DNA of 64,000 nucleotides from Parapedobacter defluvii. Its GTDB lineage: Bacteria > Bacteroidota > Bacteroidia > Sphingobacteriales > Sphingobacteriaceae. The notes beneath the pieces are model-generated. The model saw nothing but the letters and a program-made list of their open reading frames with translations. It had not been told where the DNA came from and made no database searches. The position numbers were made by a program, and so were the translations under genes. The stretch covers positions 677 to 64,676 of the forward strand of contig NZ_BMIK01000006.1 of assembly GCF_014642075.1 (NCBI RefSeq), read 5' to 3'. Shown here piece after piece: positions 52,867 through 60,698 of this stretch; position 1 is the first letter of the stretch, and each line of letters begins with the position of its first letter.

Positions 52867-53775
52867 ATGAAGGCTACCCGGAATTCCAGGCTGTATAGCT
52901 GTATGCTGGTATTGATTTTAACAAGCTGTATCAAAGAAGATCTGGAAATCTGTCTGCCACAGCCTGTCGTTATCGCGTTTTCCTTTATTTCCTCCCAAAA
53001 GTGTGCTGAAGACCCCATAATTCCAACAGACCTAAACCGCTTAACGGTGTTTTTATTTGATCACAATGGTCGATTCATGCAACAAGTAGATACCATTCCA
53101 ACCGGAAGCAGTTATCAGGTGGAGTTGTCCTTAGTGCCTGCCTACTACCAATTCGTAGCCGTTGCTGGATTCGACAATGATCAATTGCGTGGCGCACCAT
53201 TTGTACCAGGGGTAACAAATATACGGGATGCAGCCGTATCGAGCTACCTTGAACAGCGGAACGGTTCGTTGCTATCGGCCGAACGGGTGCTTTATCTCGG
53301 AAACGATACGCTTACGGTGCAGCCCGAAACACAAGGTCAGGAGCTTTCGGTAACTTTGGTCCAACAAACAAAAACGCTGAATGTCACGGTAGATGGTATA
53401 GCCAACACTCACTATCAGGTTGCACTTGCGGGAAATGCCGCACAGTATACGTTTGAAATGGAGCAAATCTATCTTACCGGAAACCCATTGATTTACATCC
53501 CATTGCAGGAGCAAGATGGCCTTTTTGAGGGAAAGACGTTAATCAATTGGCCCTTAAAAGAAGAGGGTGACTATACGCGTCTACAAATCATCGATCCGAC
53601 CACGGGTAGGCGGTTGGTTGACGAAATTTTCTTGGAGTTGCTGGAACGTGTGCCGGGAATCGACTTAGCATGTTCAACAGGTTTTGACATTGAGATCGTG
53701 TATCGAATCAATGTCGGCTTGACTATCTACATCGAGAATTGGAAAGTATATAGTGACGGGTATATATTGATTTGA
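52867..53775 (+). CDS. Mfa2/FimB-like fimbrial anchor lipoprotein
   Basis: 302 residues from the ATG at 52867 (an ATG at 52834 would add 11). The lipobox is LTSC with Cys21, followed by IKEDLE, which fits the surface-lipoprotein export signal known from Bacteroidota (Lys then acidic pair right after the Cys). The mature part opens with DLNRLTVFLFDHNGRF and ends in LTIYIENWKVYSDGYILI, as in FimB/Mfa2 proteins that anchor fimbriae and limit their length. One gene after the pilin, 35 bases before the peptidase. Confidence 0.82.
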   Translation: MKATRNSRLYSCMLVLILTSCIKEDLEICLPQPVVIAFSFISSQKCAEDPIIPTDLNRLTVFLFDHNGRFMQQVDTIPTGSSYQVELSLVPAYYQFVAVAGFDNDQLRGAPFVPGVTNIRDAAVSSYLEQRNGSLLSAERVLYLGNDTLTVQPETQGQELSVTLVQQTKTLNVTVDGIANTHYQVALAGNAAQYTFEMEQIYLTGNPLIYIPLQEQDGLFEGKTLINWPLKEEGDYTRLQIIDPTTGRRLVDEIFLELLERVPGIDLACSTGFDIEIVYRINVGLTIYIENWKVYSDGYILI

Positions 53776-53809
53776 CTTCTCTATGCAATGTTATCATAGA
53801 TACAGGAAC

Positions 53810-54979
53810 ATGAAACGGCTATTTGCAGGTATAATCTGCCTGCTATTGGGGCTGCTCAATGCTTGTAGCGGAGATGATGTGGAAATAGATCCTTCCATCG
53901 AACCTGAACCCGATCTACCAACCCGTACCATCCTATATTATTTAGGTGCCGATAATAGCTTGTATACAGAATCCAAAGATAAGATCGAAGCGCTGTGTCT
54001 CGGATTTCCGGGAGGTAAAGATCACCTGGTGATCTATAAAGACAGCCGTAATGAATCGCCGGAATTGCTGGAGGTCTATGCTGCTGAGAATGGTGAAAAT
54101 CAAATCCGGGTTATCAAAACCTATCCCGAACAAAATAGTGCAACCGGTGAAACATTCCAAAGGGTATTGGTGGACGTGAAAACGTCCTTCCGGGCGGATT
54201 CTTATGGGCTGATCTTATTCTCTCATGCCTCGGGTTGGCTGCCGAAAGGCACCCTCACTCGTCCCGAATCTGCTATCTTACAAATGGGTACCACTCCCAT
54301 ACGTACGTATACCGTCGCCATGGACGGTTCAGACGAATTGGACTTAGTGGAATTCGCCGCTGCAATTCCCGATCACTTCTTCGATTTTATCGCCTTCGAA
54401 GCCTGCTTTATGGCAGGCATCGAGGTGCTCTACGAGCTCAAAGATAAGACCGACTATGTCATTTCATCCGCAGCCGAAATTGTGTCACCTGGTTTTCTGC
54501 CGATCTACCCGGAAGCACTACCGATGCTGTATCAGTCACAACCGGATCTTGCCGGATTCGCAAAGGCATATTTTGATTTTTGGAATGCTCAAACGGGTGA
54601 CTACCGTTCCGCCACGATTACCGTAACCAGAACCGCGGGCCTCTCAATGCTGGCAAATTGGGTTAAGCTAAATACCGGTAACCAGGTGTCAGAAAAAGAC
54701 CTATTCGATATCCAGCATTTCGATCGATACCGCAACCATCGTTTGTTTTTTGATTTTGCCGATTACCATGGCCGCAAAACCGACGACGTGGGTAGAAACC
54801 AGCTAGCCTCTTTGCTCAATACACTCGTGGTTTATAAAGCGGCAACACCTTCCTTCATTCCAGGTCAGCTGGGTTTTCAGATCAATTACCACAGCGGTAT
54901 CACTACATACATCCCTCAGGAACGTTTTCCTTCCCTCAATGAGCGATATAAGGACCTCACTTGGTATAAATTGAATTGA
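53810..54979 (+). CDS. Clostripain-family (C11) cysteine peptidase lipoprotein
   Basis: 389 residues from the ATG at 53810; an ATG at 53783 would add nine. The lipobox LNAC ends at Cys19 and SGDDVEID behind it resembles a surface-export signal. The catalytic pair is visible: His139 in LILFSHASGW and Cys199 in FEACFMAGIEVLYEL. The protein opens after the signal with RTILYYLGADNSLY. C11 peptidases cut after Arg or Lys. In Porphyromonas the Arg-specific gingipain cuts the pilin; this peptidase in the fimbrial gene run could do the same here. Function in fimbriae is inferred. Confidence 0.85.
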   Translation: MKRLFAGIICLLLGLLNACSGDDVEIDPSIEPEPDLPTRTILYYLGADNSLYTESKDKIEALCLGFPGGKDHLVIYKDSRNESPELLEVYAAENGENQIRVIKTYPEQNSATGETFQRVLVDVKTSFRADSYGLILFSHASGWLPKGTLTRPESAILQMGTTPIRTYTVAMDGSDELDLVEFAAAIPDHFFDFIAFEACFMAGIEVLYELKDKTDYVISSAAEIVSPGFLPIYPEALPMLYQSQPDLAGFAKAYFDFWNAQTGDYRSATITVTRTAGLSMLANWVKLNTGNQVSEKDLFDIQHFDRYRNHRLFFDFADYHGRKTDDVGRNQLASLLNTLVVYKAATPSFIPGQLGFQINYHSGITTYIPQERFPSLNERYKDLTWYKLN

Positions 54980-55043
54980 CACGTTACGCAGTGCATGGAG
55001 ACGAACGCAGAATTGTCCTATCAAATAACAAATAGTATCGATC

Positions 55044-55478
55044 ATGAATCCAGATACAATCAGTCGATATGTTGAGTCCATATCCCGAACAAAAAAAGGG
55101 TTGAAGGTGCTGATTGCTGACGACATTGTGGTCGAGCAACTTATGTTTCTTGAAATGGTAAAACACTACTTACCTGAATCAAATGCCAAAGCCGTTGGTC
55201 AATTTGGGTTGGAAAGCGAACTGAATGATTCCTCACACATTTACAACCTTGTCGTATTAGAAGAACGGTTAATGATAGAGATGCGTGACCAACGGTATGT
55301 TCAACGCATCCGCACGAAATATCCAAAAGCAAAAATTGCTTTGTTTATCGATCGGAAAAATCTGTATCAACTGCAAACGGTTTCCCGGTCTGCTGCTATT
55401 GACCTGATGCTGACAAAATGTTTAACTGTCGAAGCCATTGCAGAAAAATTATGTCTGTCATTCCCCGAATCTGAATAG
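55044..55478 (+). CDS. Receiver-like protein with Glu at the phosphorylation site
   Basis: 144 residues with no output domain. Residues 20-130 follow a receiver: the acidic pair is intact (IADD, 26-27) and the conserved Lys is Lys125 in LMLTK, but the phosphorylated Asp position is Glu73 in NLVVLEERL and the Thr position is Ile. Glu at this place often imitates the phosphorylated state. It may be a constitutively active partner for another protein. Follows the fimbrial genes by 64 bases on the same strand. The family is my reading of a weak pattern. Confidence 0.65.
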   Translation: MNPDTISRYVESISRTKKGLKVLIADDIVVEQLMFLEMVKHYLPESNAKAVGQFGLESELNDSSHIYNLVVLEERLMIEMRDQRYVQRIRTKYPKAKIALFIDRKNLYQLQTVSRSAAIDLMLTKCLTVEAIAEKLCLSFPESE

Positions 55479-55594
55479 CAACTAATTAATGCGGGTATAA
55501 AGTCAATCCGACTGAATATTCGATCAATTGAAATGAATCGGATTTACAGGAGAAAATGCATTTTTGTATCATAAACTTAAGATAGGCTCAGATT

Positions 55595-56983
55595 ATGAAG
55601 AAAATGATCTCAACCGCTGTTACTGCATTGACTATCGTGACGGGGCTTTTCGCTCAGGAAGTACAGACGCCGAAATGGGCAGCAGAAACCCCGGAACAAA
55701 AGAAAGAGCGGATGGCATGGTGGCAGGAAGATCGTTTCGGTATGTTTATCCATTGGGGATTATACGCGGTGCCGGCCCGTCATGAGTGGGTACAAAACTA
55801 TGAGCAGATCGCGCCTGATGTGTACCGCGAAAAATATTTTAATGTATTCAATCCCGACCTGTATGACCCCAAAGCGTGGGCCGCCCAGGCAAAAGCTGCA
55901 GGCATGAAATATGTAGTGCTGACGGCCCGCCACCATGAGGGTTTCAGCTTATGGGATACTCAATACAGCGATTTTAAAGCGCCCAATACACCTGCGAAAA
56001 GAGATCTTATTAAACCGTTCGTGGAGGCTGTCCGCGCCGAAGGATTGAAAGTGGGGTTTTACTTTTCACTGATTGATTGGCATCATCCGGATTTTACGAT
56101 CGATCGGGTGCACCCGCTACGCAATGACCAAGCTGCCATCGCCCAAAACAGCCAAAAAGATATGGGGCGCTTCAGGCAGTTTCTCAAAAATCAGTTAACG
56201 GAATTACTTACCAATTATGGTAAAATAGACCTATTGTTTTTCGATTTTTCATACCCCGGAGAGAACGGGAAGGGCCATGAAGATTGGGATAGTGAAGGCC
56301 TGCTTGAATTGGTCCGGAAGTTGCAACCCGGAATTTTGGTCAACGATCGGCTCGACTTACCTGATAAGCCGTGGGGATGGGATTATGTCACGCCTGAACA
56401 GTTTATGCCAAAGGCTTGGCCTGAGCGCAATGGTGTGCGTGTACCGTGGGAAACCTGTCAGACCTTTTCGGGTTCATGGGGTTATCACCGCGATGAAAAC
56501 ACCTGGAAAAGTCCCAACCAGTTGATCGCCATGTTGATTGAAGTGGTTAGCAAGGGGGGTAATTTACTGCTAAATGTTGGGCCGACCGCCCGCGGTAATT
56601 TTGACGACCGCGCTACCGAACGGTTGGATGCCATCGGTCAATGGATGAAATATAACAGTAGGGCTATCTATGGCTGCACCGCCGCGCCCGAAAAATTCGA
56701 AAAACCGGATAACTGCCTGCTTACCTACAACCCAACCACCAACCGGCTATACGTTCACCTGCTGCAGTGGCCTTTCAAAACGCTGTATTTGCCGAATTAT
56801 CGAGGAAAAGTGAAATATGCCCAGTTTTTGCATGACGGATCAGAGATACGATATACCTCGCGTTCGTCTGCCGAAGCAGGTGGGCATACCACCGTTACCG
56901 CTGGTGAAAACGACCTGATCGTGGACCTTCCGGTGGTAAAACCCCAGATTGAAATCCCGGTGATTGAGTTGTTTTTGGAATGA
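55595..56983 (+). CDS. GH29 alpha-L-fucosidase
   Basis: 462 residues with a signal peptide (AVTALTIVTGLFAQ). The enzyme removes alpha-L-fucose from glycans. GH29 marks: WWQEDRFGMFIHWGLYAVPARHEWV, YVVLTARHHEGFSLWDT, and the nucleophile Asp217 in KIDLLFFDFSYPG; VPWETCQTFSGSWGYH and SKGGNLLLNVGPTARG follow. C-terminal beta domain is present. No sugar-uptake genes are adjacent, so it is not part of a visible polysaccharide-utilisation locus. Converges with pstB. Confidence 0.93.
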   Translation: MKKMISTAVTALTIVTGLFAQEVQTPKWAAETPEQKKERMAWWQEDRFGMFIHWGLYAVPARHEWVQNYEQIAPDVYREKYFNVFNPDLYDPKAWAAQAKAAGMKYVVLTARHHEGFSLWDTQYSDFKAPNTPAKRDLIKPFVEAVRAEGLKVGFYFSLIDWHHPDFTIDRVHPLRNDQAAIAQNSQKDMGRFRQFLKNQLTELLTNYGKIDLLFFDFSYPGENGKGHEDWDSEGLLELVRKLQPGILVNDRLDLPDKPWGWDYVTPEQFMPKAWPERNGVRVPWETCQTFSGSWGYHRDENTWKSPNQLIAMLIEVVSKGGNLLLNVGPTARGNFDDRATERLDAIGQWMKYNSRAIYGCTAAPEKFEKPDNCLLTYNPTTNRLYVHLLQWPFKTLYLPNYRGKVKYAQFLHDGSEIRYTSRSSAEAGGHTTVTAGENDLIVDLPVVKPQIEIPVIELFLE

Positions 56984-57010
56984 GGTCTGCCAATAGCGGA
57001 TAGCCACCCA

Positions 57011-57772
57011 CTAGCTAATAAATCCCTTTACATACTGACGGGTAAGTTCTTCCTTTGGATGGAGCAGCACTTCTTCCGTGGGACCAAATTCTACGATTTC
57101 ACCCATGTATACAAAGATGATGTAATCCGAAATGCGGCGCGCCTGCCGGAGAATGTGTGTGACCAATACGATGGTATATTGTTCCTTTAACCGGACAAAG
57201 AGATCTTCAATGGTGTGCGTCGATACTGGGTCAAGTGCAGATGTAGACTCATCACCGAGGATGATTTCAGGTTGTACGGCCAATCCACGGGCCAGACAGA
57301 GCCGTTGCTGTTGGCCGATGGAGAGCTTATTGGCTGGGCCATGCAGCCGTTCTTTTACTTCGTCCCATAGCCCGGTATCTTTCAACTGTTTTTCAACAAT
57401 CGAATCTAAGGTGCTTTTGTCGCGGATACCGTGTATTCTGGGGCCATAGGCTACGTTGTCATAAATCGACATGGGCAAGGGGTAGGGCCGTTGGGATAGC
57501 AGTCCCATCTTTTTGCGGATGTGGGTCACTTCGGCATGGGGTGCATAAATGTCTTCGTCATCCACCAATACGCTGCCTGACACCGTTACATTTGCGGTGT
57601 CGTCCAGCAGTCGGTTGAAGGTTTTTAATAAGGTGGTTTTTCCGCATCCCGACGGGCCGATGATGGAGGTTACGCTTTTATCCGGAATGCTGATATTGAT
57701 GTTCTTTAAAATATGCTGTCCATCAATATGCACATTCAGGTCCCTGACACGGATAAGTGGATGCTGCGTCAT
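57011..57772 (-). CDS. pstB: Phosphate ABC transporter ATP-binding protein
   Basis: 253 residues from the ATG at 57772 (the ATG at 57823 overlaps pstA). Walker A GPSGCGKTT, Q-loop in GLLSQRPYPLPMSIYDNVAYG, signature LSIGQQQRLCLARG and Walker B ILGDESTSALDP are those of PstB; Gly replaces the usual first Asp-preceding residue pattern (LLGDE for LLMDE). Last gene of pstSCAB; one base after the pstA stop. No phoU follows. Confidence 0.95.
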   Translation of the reverse strand: MTQHPLIRVRDLNVHIDGQHILKNINISIPDKSVTSIIGPSGCGKTTLLKTFNRLLDDTANVTVSGSVLVDDEDIYAPHAEVTHIRKKMGLLSQRPYPLPMSIYDNVAYGPRIHGIRDKSTLDSIVEKQLKDTGLWDEVKERLHGPANKLSIGQQQRLCLARGLAVQPEIILGDESTSALDPVSTHTIEDLFVRLKEQYTIVLVTHILRQARRISDYIIFVYMGEIVEFGPTEEVLLHPKEELTRQYVKGFIS

Positions 57773-57773
57773 C

Positions 57774-58622
57774 TTATAGTTTGTGTTTATGTTTAGTTGC
57801 CAGAAAATGAGAAACGATAACAATTACCAAGATAATCAAGGTAAGAATGAGTGCCGAAGCATAGGCCCGTCCCTGTACTTCAGGTATGGGGCTGCTCAGT
57901 TGAAAAAAGATGGCTAACGGCAGCGTAGCTGCCGGTTCATCGATGTATATCGGTATATTGTCACTGAAACCAGCGGTAAATAGTACGGATGCGACATCGC
58001 CTACTCCTCTGCCGAAAGACAATAAAACGGCGGTATAAATGCCCGGTTTGATTTGCCGTAAAATCACCTTAGCTGTTTCCCACCGCGTGGCTCCCAAAGA
58101 TAAAGCGGCATGTTTTAGCTCCCGGGGTACCGTGGCAATAACCTCATCCAGTGTACGTACCAATATCGGAATAATAAGCAACGTGACGGCAATTACACCG
58201 CCCAACAGCGAGGCACGTACACCTAGCCAAATCATGATGCTGAACGCAAATGCACCGTATACGATGGAAGGGATGCCGAATAGCACATCATAAGCCAGTT
58301 TGGCCGACTTACTCAGCAAGCTGCCGCTTTTCAGGTAAATATTCAGGTAAACCGAAATAGGAATACTAATGATCAGCCCCAATACCGTAGCACCGCCGGC
58401 CACATACAGGGAACCAATGATGGCATTGAGTACTCCGCCTTCTTTACCGATATAAAAGCCTCCTTGTGGGGCTTTGGATACCATGTCCCAGGTTAGATAG
58501 GGGATACCCTTCACGACGATGGTGCCCACAATCAGAAATAGACTGGAGCCCACAATTACGCATGCGGATATCATTAATATCTTGACAATTGTTTCTTCGG
58601 TTTTTCTCTTTTTGATACCCAT
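57774..58622 (-). CDS. pstA: Phosphate ABC transporter permease PstA
   Basis: 282 residues with six membrane helices. The coupling motif ELKHAALSLGATRWETAKVIL and the PGIYTAVLLSFGRGVGDVASVLF stretch are typical of PstA. The ATG shares one base with the pstC stop (TGATG). Forms the channel with PstC for phosphate taken up from the PstS-like binding protein. Confidence 0.95.
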   Translation of the reverse strand: MGIKKRKTEETIVKILMISACVIVGSSLFLIVGTIVVKGIPYLTWDMVSKAPQGGFYIGKEGGVLNAIIGSLYVAGGATVLGLIISIPISVYLNIYLKSGSLLSKSAKLAYDVLFGIPSIVYGAFAFSIMIWLGVRASLLGGVIAVTLLIIPILVRTLDEVIATVPRELKHAALSLGATRWETAKVILRQIKPGIYTAVLLSFGRGVGDVASVLFTAGFSDNIPIYIDEPAATLPLAIFFQLSSPIPEVQGRAYASALILTLIILVIVIVSHFLATKHKHKL

Positions 58623-59515
58623 CAGGCGCTGTATTTGTGTTCAATGCGATTGAGAATGATACGCGAAATCAGATTAAAAAGGAAAATGATGACGAATAGC
58701 AATAAAGCGGCAAACATTAACGCTGAATCATAAAGGGGGATCGACATCATTTCTCCGAAATTGTTGGCGATCAGCGCCGGCAGCGGGTATCCGCCATCAA
58801 ATACCGACGAGGGTGCAACCGGTACATTTCCGCATACCATCAGCACTGCAATGGTTTCTCCGAAAGCTCGGGAAACTGCCAATACGGTTGCAGCGACGAT
58901 ACCCGGAAGCGCACGTTTCAGGACTACTTTTTTTATGGTCTCCCATTTGGTGGCTCCCAAAGATAGCGACGCATCTTTCAATTCTTTCGGGATCGTGCTC
59001 AATACCTCAGAAACAATGCTCACCAGGATTGGGAAGATCATGACTGCTAGAACCACACCCCCCGTAAATACCGTATAACCACTGGAATACTCCGTAAACT
59101 GTGGGGCGACGTATTCACGGACGATTGGTACCACAAAGAAGATACCCCACACGCCATAAATTACCGGAGGGATACCGGCAAGGATGTTCATCAATGGCAA
59201 CATAACTTTCCGGACACCTGATTTGGCATATTCTGCCAGGTAAATGGCCGTAAGGAGGCAAAGGGGGAGTGCAACCACAATCGCGATCAGCGTGACCGAC
59301 AGCGTACCCATGATAAACGGATAGAACCCAAACTGGTTCTTGGATGGCGCCCAATTGCTCCCGCTGAAAAGAGAAAACAGCGTATGTTCCTCAAACAACG
59401 GCGCAGCGCGCAGGTATAGGCCTATGCCAATCAGAAAAACAAAGGAAACCGATGAGATCGAGAGGATCAGCATCGCATTCGCAATCAGCTTGTCTTTAAA
59501 TATCCGAAAATTCAA
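58622..59515 (-). CDS. pstC: Phosphate ABC transporter permease PstC
   Basis: 297 residues with six membrane helices and a periplasmic loop near residues 35-60. The EAA-type coupling loop ELKDASLSLGATKWETIKKVV, followed by ALPGIVAATVLAVSRAFGETIAVLM, is characteristic of PstC. Starts one base after the pstS stop and is followed by pstA with one base overlap, so the four genes form one unit. Confidence 0.95.
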   Translation of the reverse strand: MNFRIFKDKLIANAMLILSISSVSFVFLIGIGLYLRAAPLFEEHTLFSLFSGSNWAPSKNQFGFYPFIMGTLSVTLIAIVVALPLCLLTAIYLAEYAKSGVRKVMLPLMNILAGIPPVIYGVWGIFFVVPIVREYVAPQFTEYSSGYTVFTGGVVLAVMIFPILVSIVSEVLSTIPKELKDASLSLGATKWETIKKVVLKRALPGIVAATVLAVSRAFGETIAVLMVCGNVPVAPSSVFDGGYPLPALIANNFGEMMSIPLYDSALMFAALLLFVIIFLFNLISRIILNRIEHKYSA

Positions 59516-59516
59516 A

Positions 59517-60506
59517 TTAATTCAGTTTTGCAAGTTCTTCCAATAGTTGTTTTTCGTTTAGCGGGATATACCCGTTTTCCAGCAGCAGGGATTGTGCCTC
59601 ATCGGTGAGTACGAATTTGATGAACTCAATAACGACCGCATCCTTTGGCTTGCCCTTTACCAGAAAGGATAAGTTACGTGATGGAGGCGAAGGATAAGCT
59701 CCTGTTGCAACGGCGTTTGTCAGACTATCAAGATCGCCGTAGAAATCCTCCCCAGGGCCAAGCGTACCATCGCCGTTCAGGTCAATCGGCACCACGCGGA
59801 TACCTGGCGTCTGTTTGCCGGTTTTGATGTCGTATACGTAATTGATGTTGTTGAAGCCGATAGCCAGTGGGTTCTTCTGGATGGCTTGGGCAATACCGGG
59901 ATCGCCGAAAATTCCGATGCCTTTAAGATCTTCCTGTGATTTTCCCAGGTAAGCGGCCCACGTTTCGGCAGCACCCGCAGCATCCGAACGGACATATACA
60001 TGTAGATCATCATCAGAGAACGAGGGATTGATCTGTTTCCATTTGGAAGCTGTTCCATCTATAAAAAGCCGTCTGAACTCGTCTTGTTTAATTCCCTGGC
60101 GAAGGATAGAGGCTAAGTTGGGGTTCTGATCACTGGTGGTCGGCACAACTGCATCCCGCGCTACGTTAATGACATATCCGCCCCGGTCAATCTCCTGCTG
60201 GTGTATATCTCGCGATACCAATCCAATATCTACCATGCCCGTCAATGCATCGGCAATGCCCTTACCGGCGCCTCCGGCAGAAATATTGAAACGGACATGT
60301 GGGTGGACTTCTTTGAATTGCTCACTCCACAATACGACAAGCGGATAAAGCGCAAAAGCACCCGATATGCTGACGGTACCCTGTAATCCCTTTTCCGGAT
60401 CCCAACCGGATGAGTTTTTCGGTGCACATCCGCCCAGCATAATCGCTGCCAGTACAAATACAGTAACCGATTTTGTCGTCAAACGTTTCACGAACGTAAT
60501 CCCCAT
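59517..60506 (-). CDS. pstS: PstS-like phosphate-binding lipoprotein with an EF-hand-like loop
   Basis: 329 residues. The signal ends in a lipobox (MLGGC, Cys27) with no surface-export signal after it, so it should face the periplasm. Phosphate-binding blocks: VSISGAFALYPLVVLWSEQF, ISAGGAGKGIADAL, DIGLVSRDIHQQE and YVRSDAAGAAETWA. An insertion, IDLNGDGTLGPGEDFYGD, has all the spacing of an EF-hand calcium loop (D-x-N-x-D-G-x-L-x-x-x-E). First gene of pstSCAB. Its promoter candidate lies at 60536-60543. Confidence 0.9.
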   Translation of the reverse strand: MGITFVKRLTTKSVTVFVLAAIMLGGCAPKNSSGWDPEKGLQGTVSISGAFALYPLVVLWSEQFKEVHPHVRFNISAGGAGKGIADALTGMVDIGLVSRDIHQQEIDRGGYVINVARDAVVPTTSDQNPNLASILRQGIKQDEFRRLFIDGTASKWKQINPSFSDDDLHVYVRSDAAGAAETWAAYLGKSQEDLKGIGIFGDPGIAQAIQKNPLAIGFNNINYVYDIKTGKQTPGIRVVPIDLNGDGTLGPGEDFYGDLDSLTNAVATGAYPSPPSRNLSFLVKGKPKDAVVIEFIKFVLTDEAQSLLLENGYIPLNEKQLLEELAKLN

Positions 60507-60535
60507 ATCCTATCCTTAGTCTACATTTGAGGCCG

Positions 60536-60543
60536 CAAATATA
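60536..60543 (-). promoter_or_regulatory. Probable -7 element of the pst operon
   Basis: On the minus strand this reads TATATTTG, a perfect TAnnTTTG box, 29 bases before the pstS start codon. A matching -33 TTTG at the right distance was not seen. Confidence 0.5.
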
Positions 60544-60625
60544 TACAAAATTGGTAGACTTTATATGCTATGATTGCTTTGAGGTTTAAAAAAATGTGAC
60601 CTTTTATCAAACAATTGTATTCGGA

Positions 60626-60657
60626 TTTGGTGATGTCGCTTGGTTTCTGTATGTTTG
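60626..60657 (+). promoter_or_regulatory. Bacteroidota-type promoter of the penicillin-acylase gene
   Basis: TTTG at 60626-60629 and TATGTTTG at 60650-60657 are exact -33 and -7 consensus boxes with a 20-base spacer. Transcription should begin near 60664, giving a leader of about 35 bases. Confidence 0.75.
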
Positions 60658-60698
60658 AATAAACAAAACCTATTAGTAAAAACGAAGCCTAAATACAG

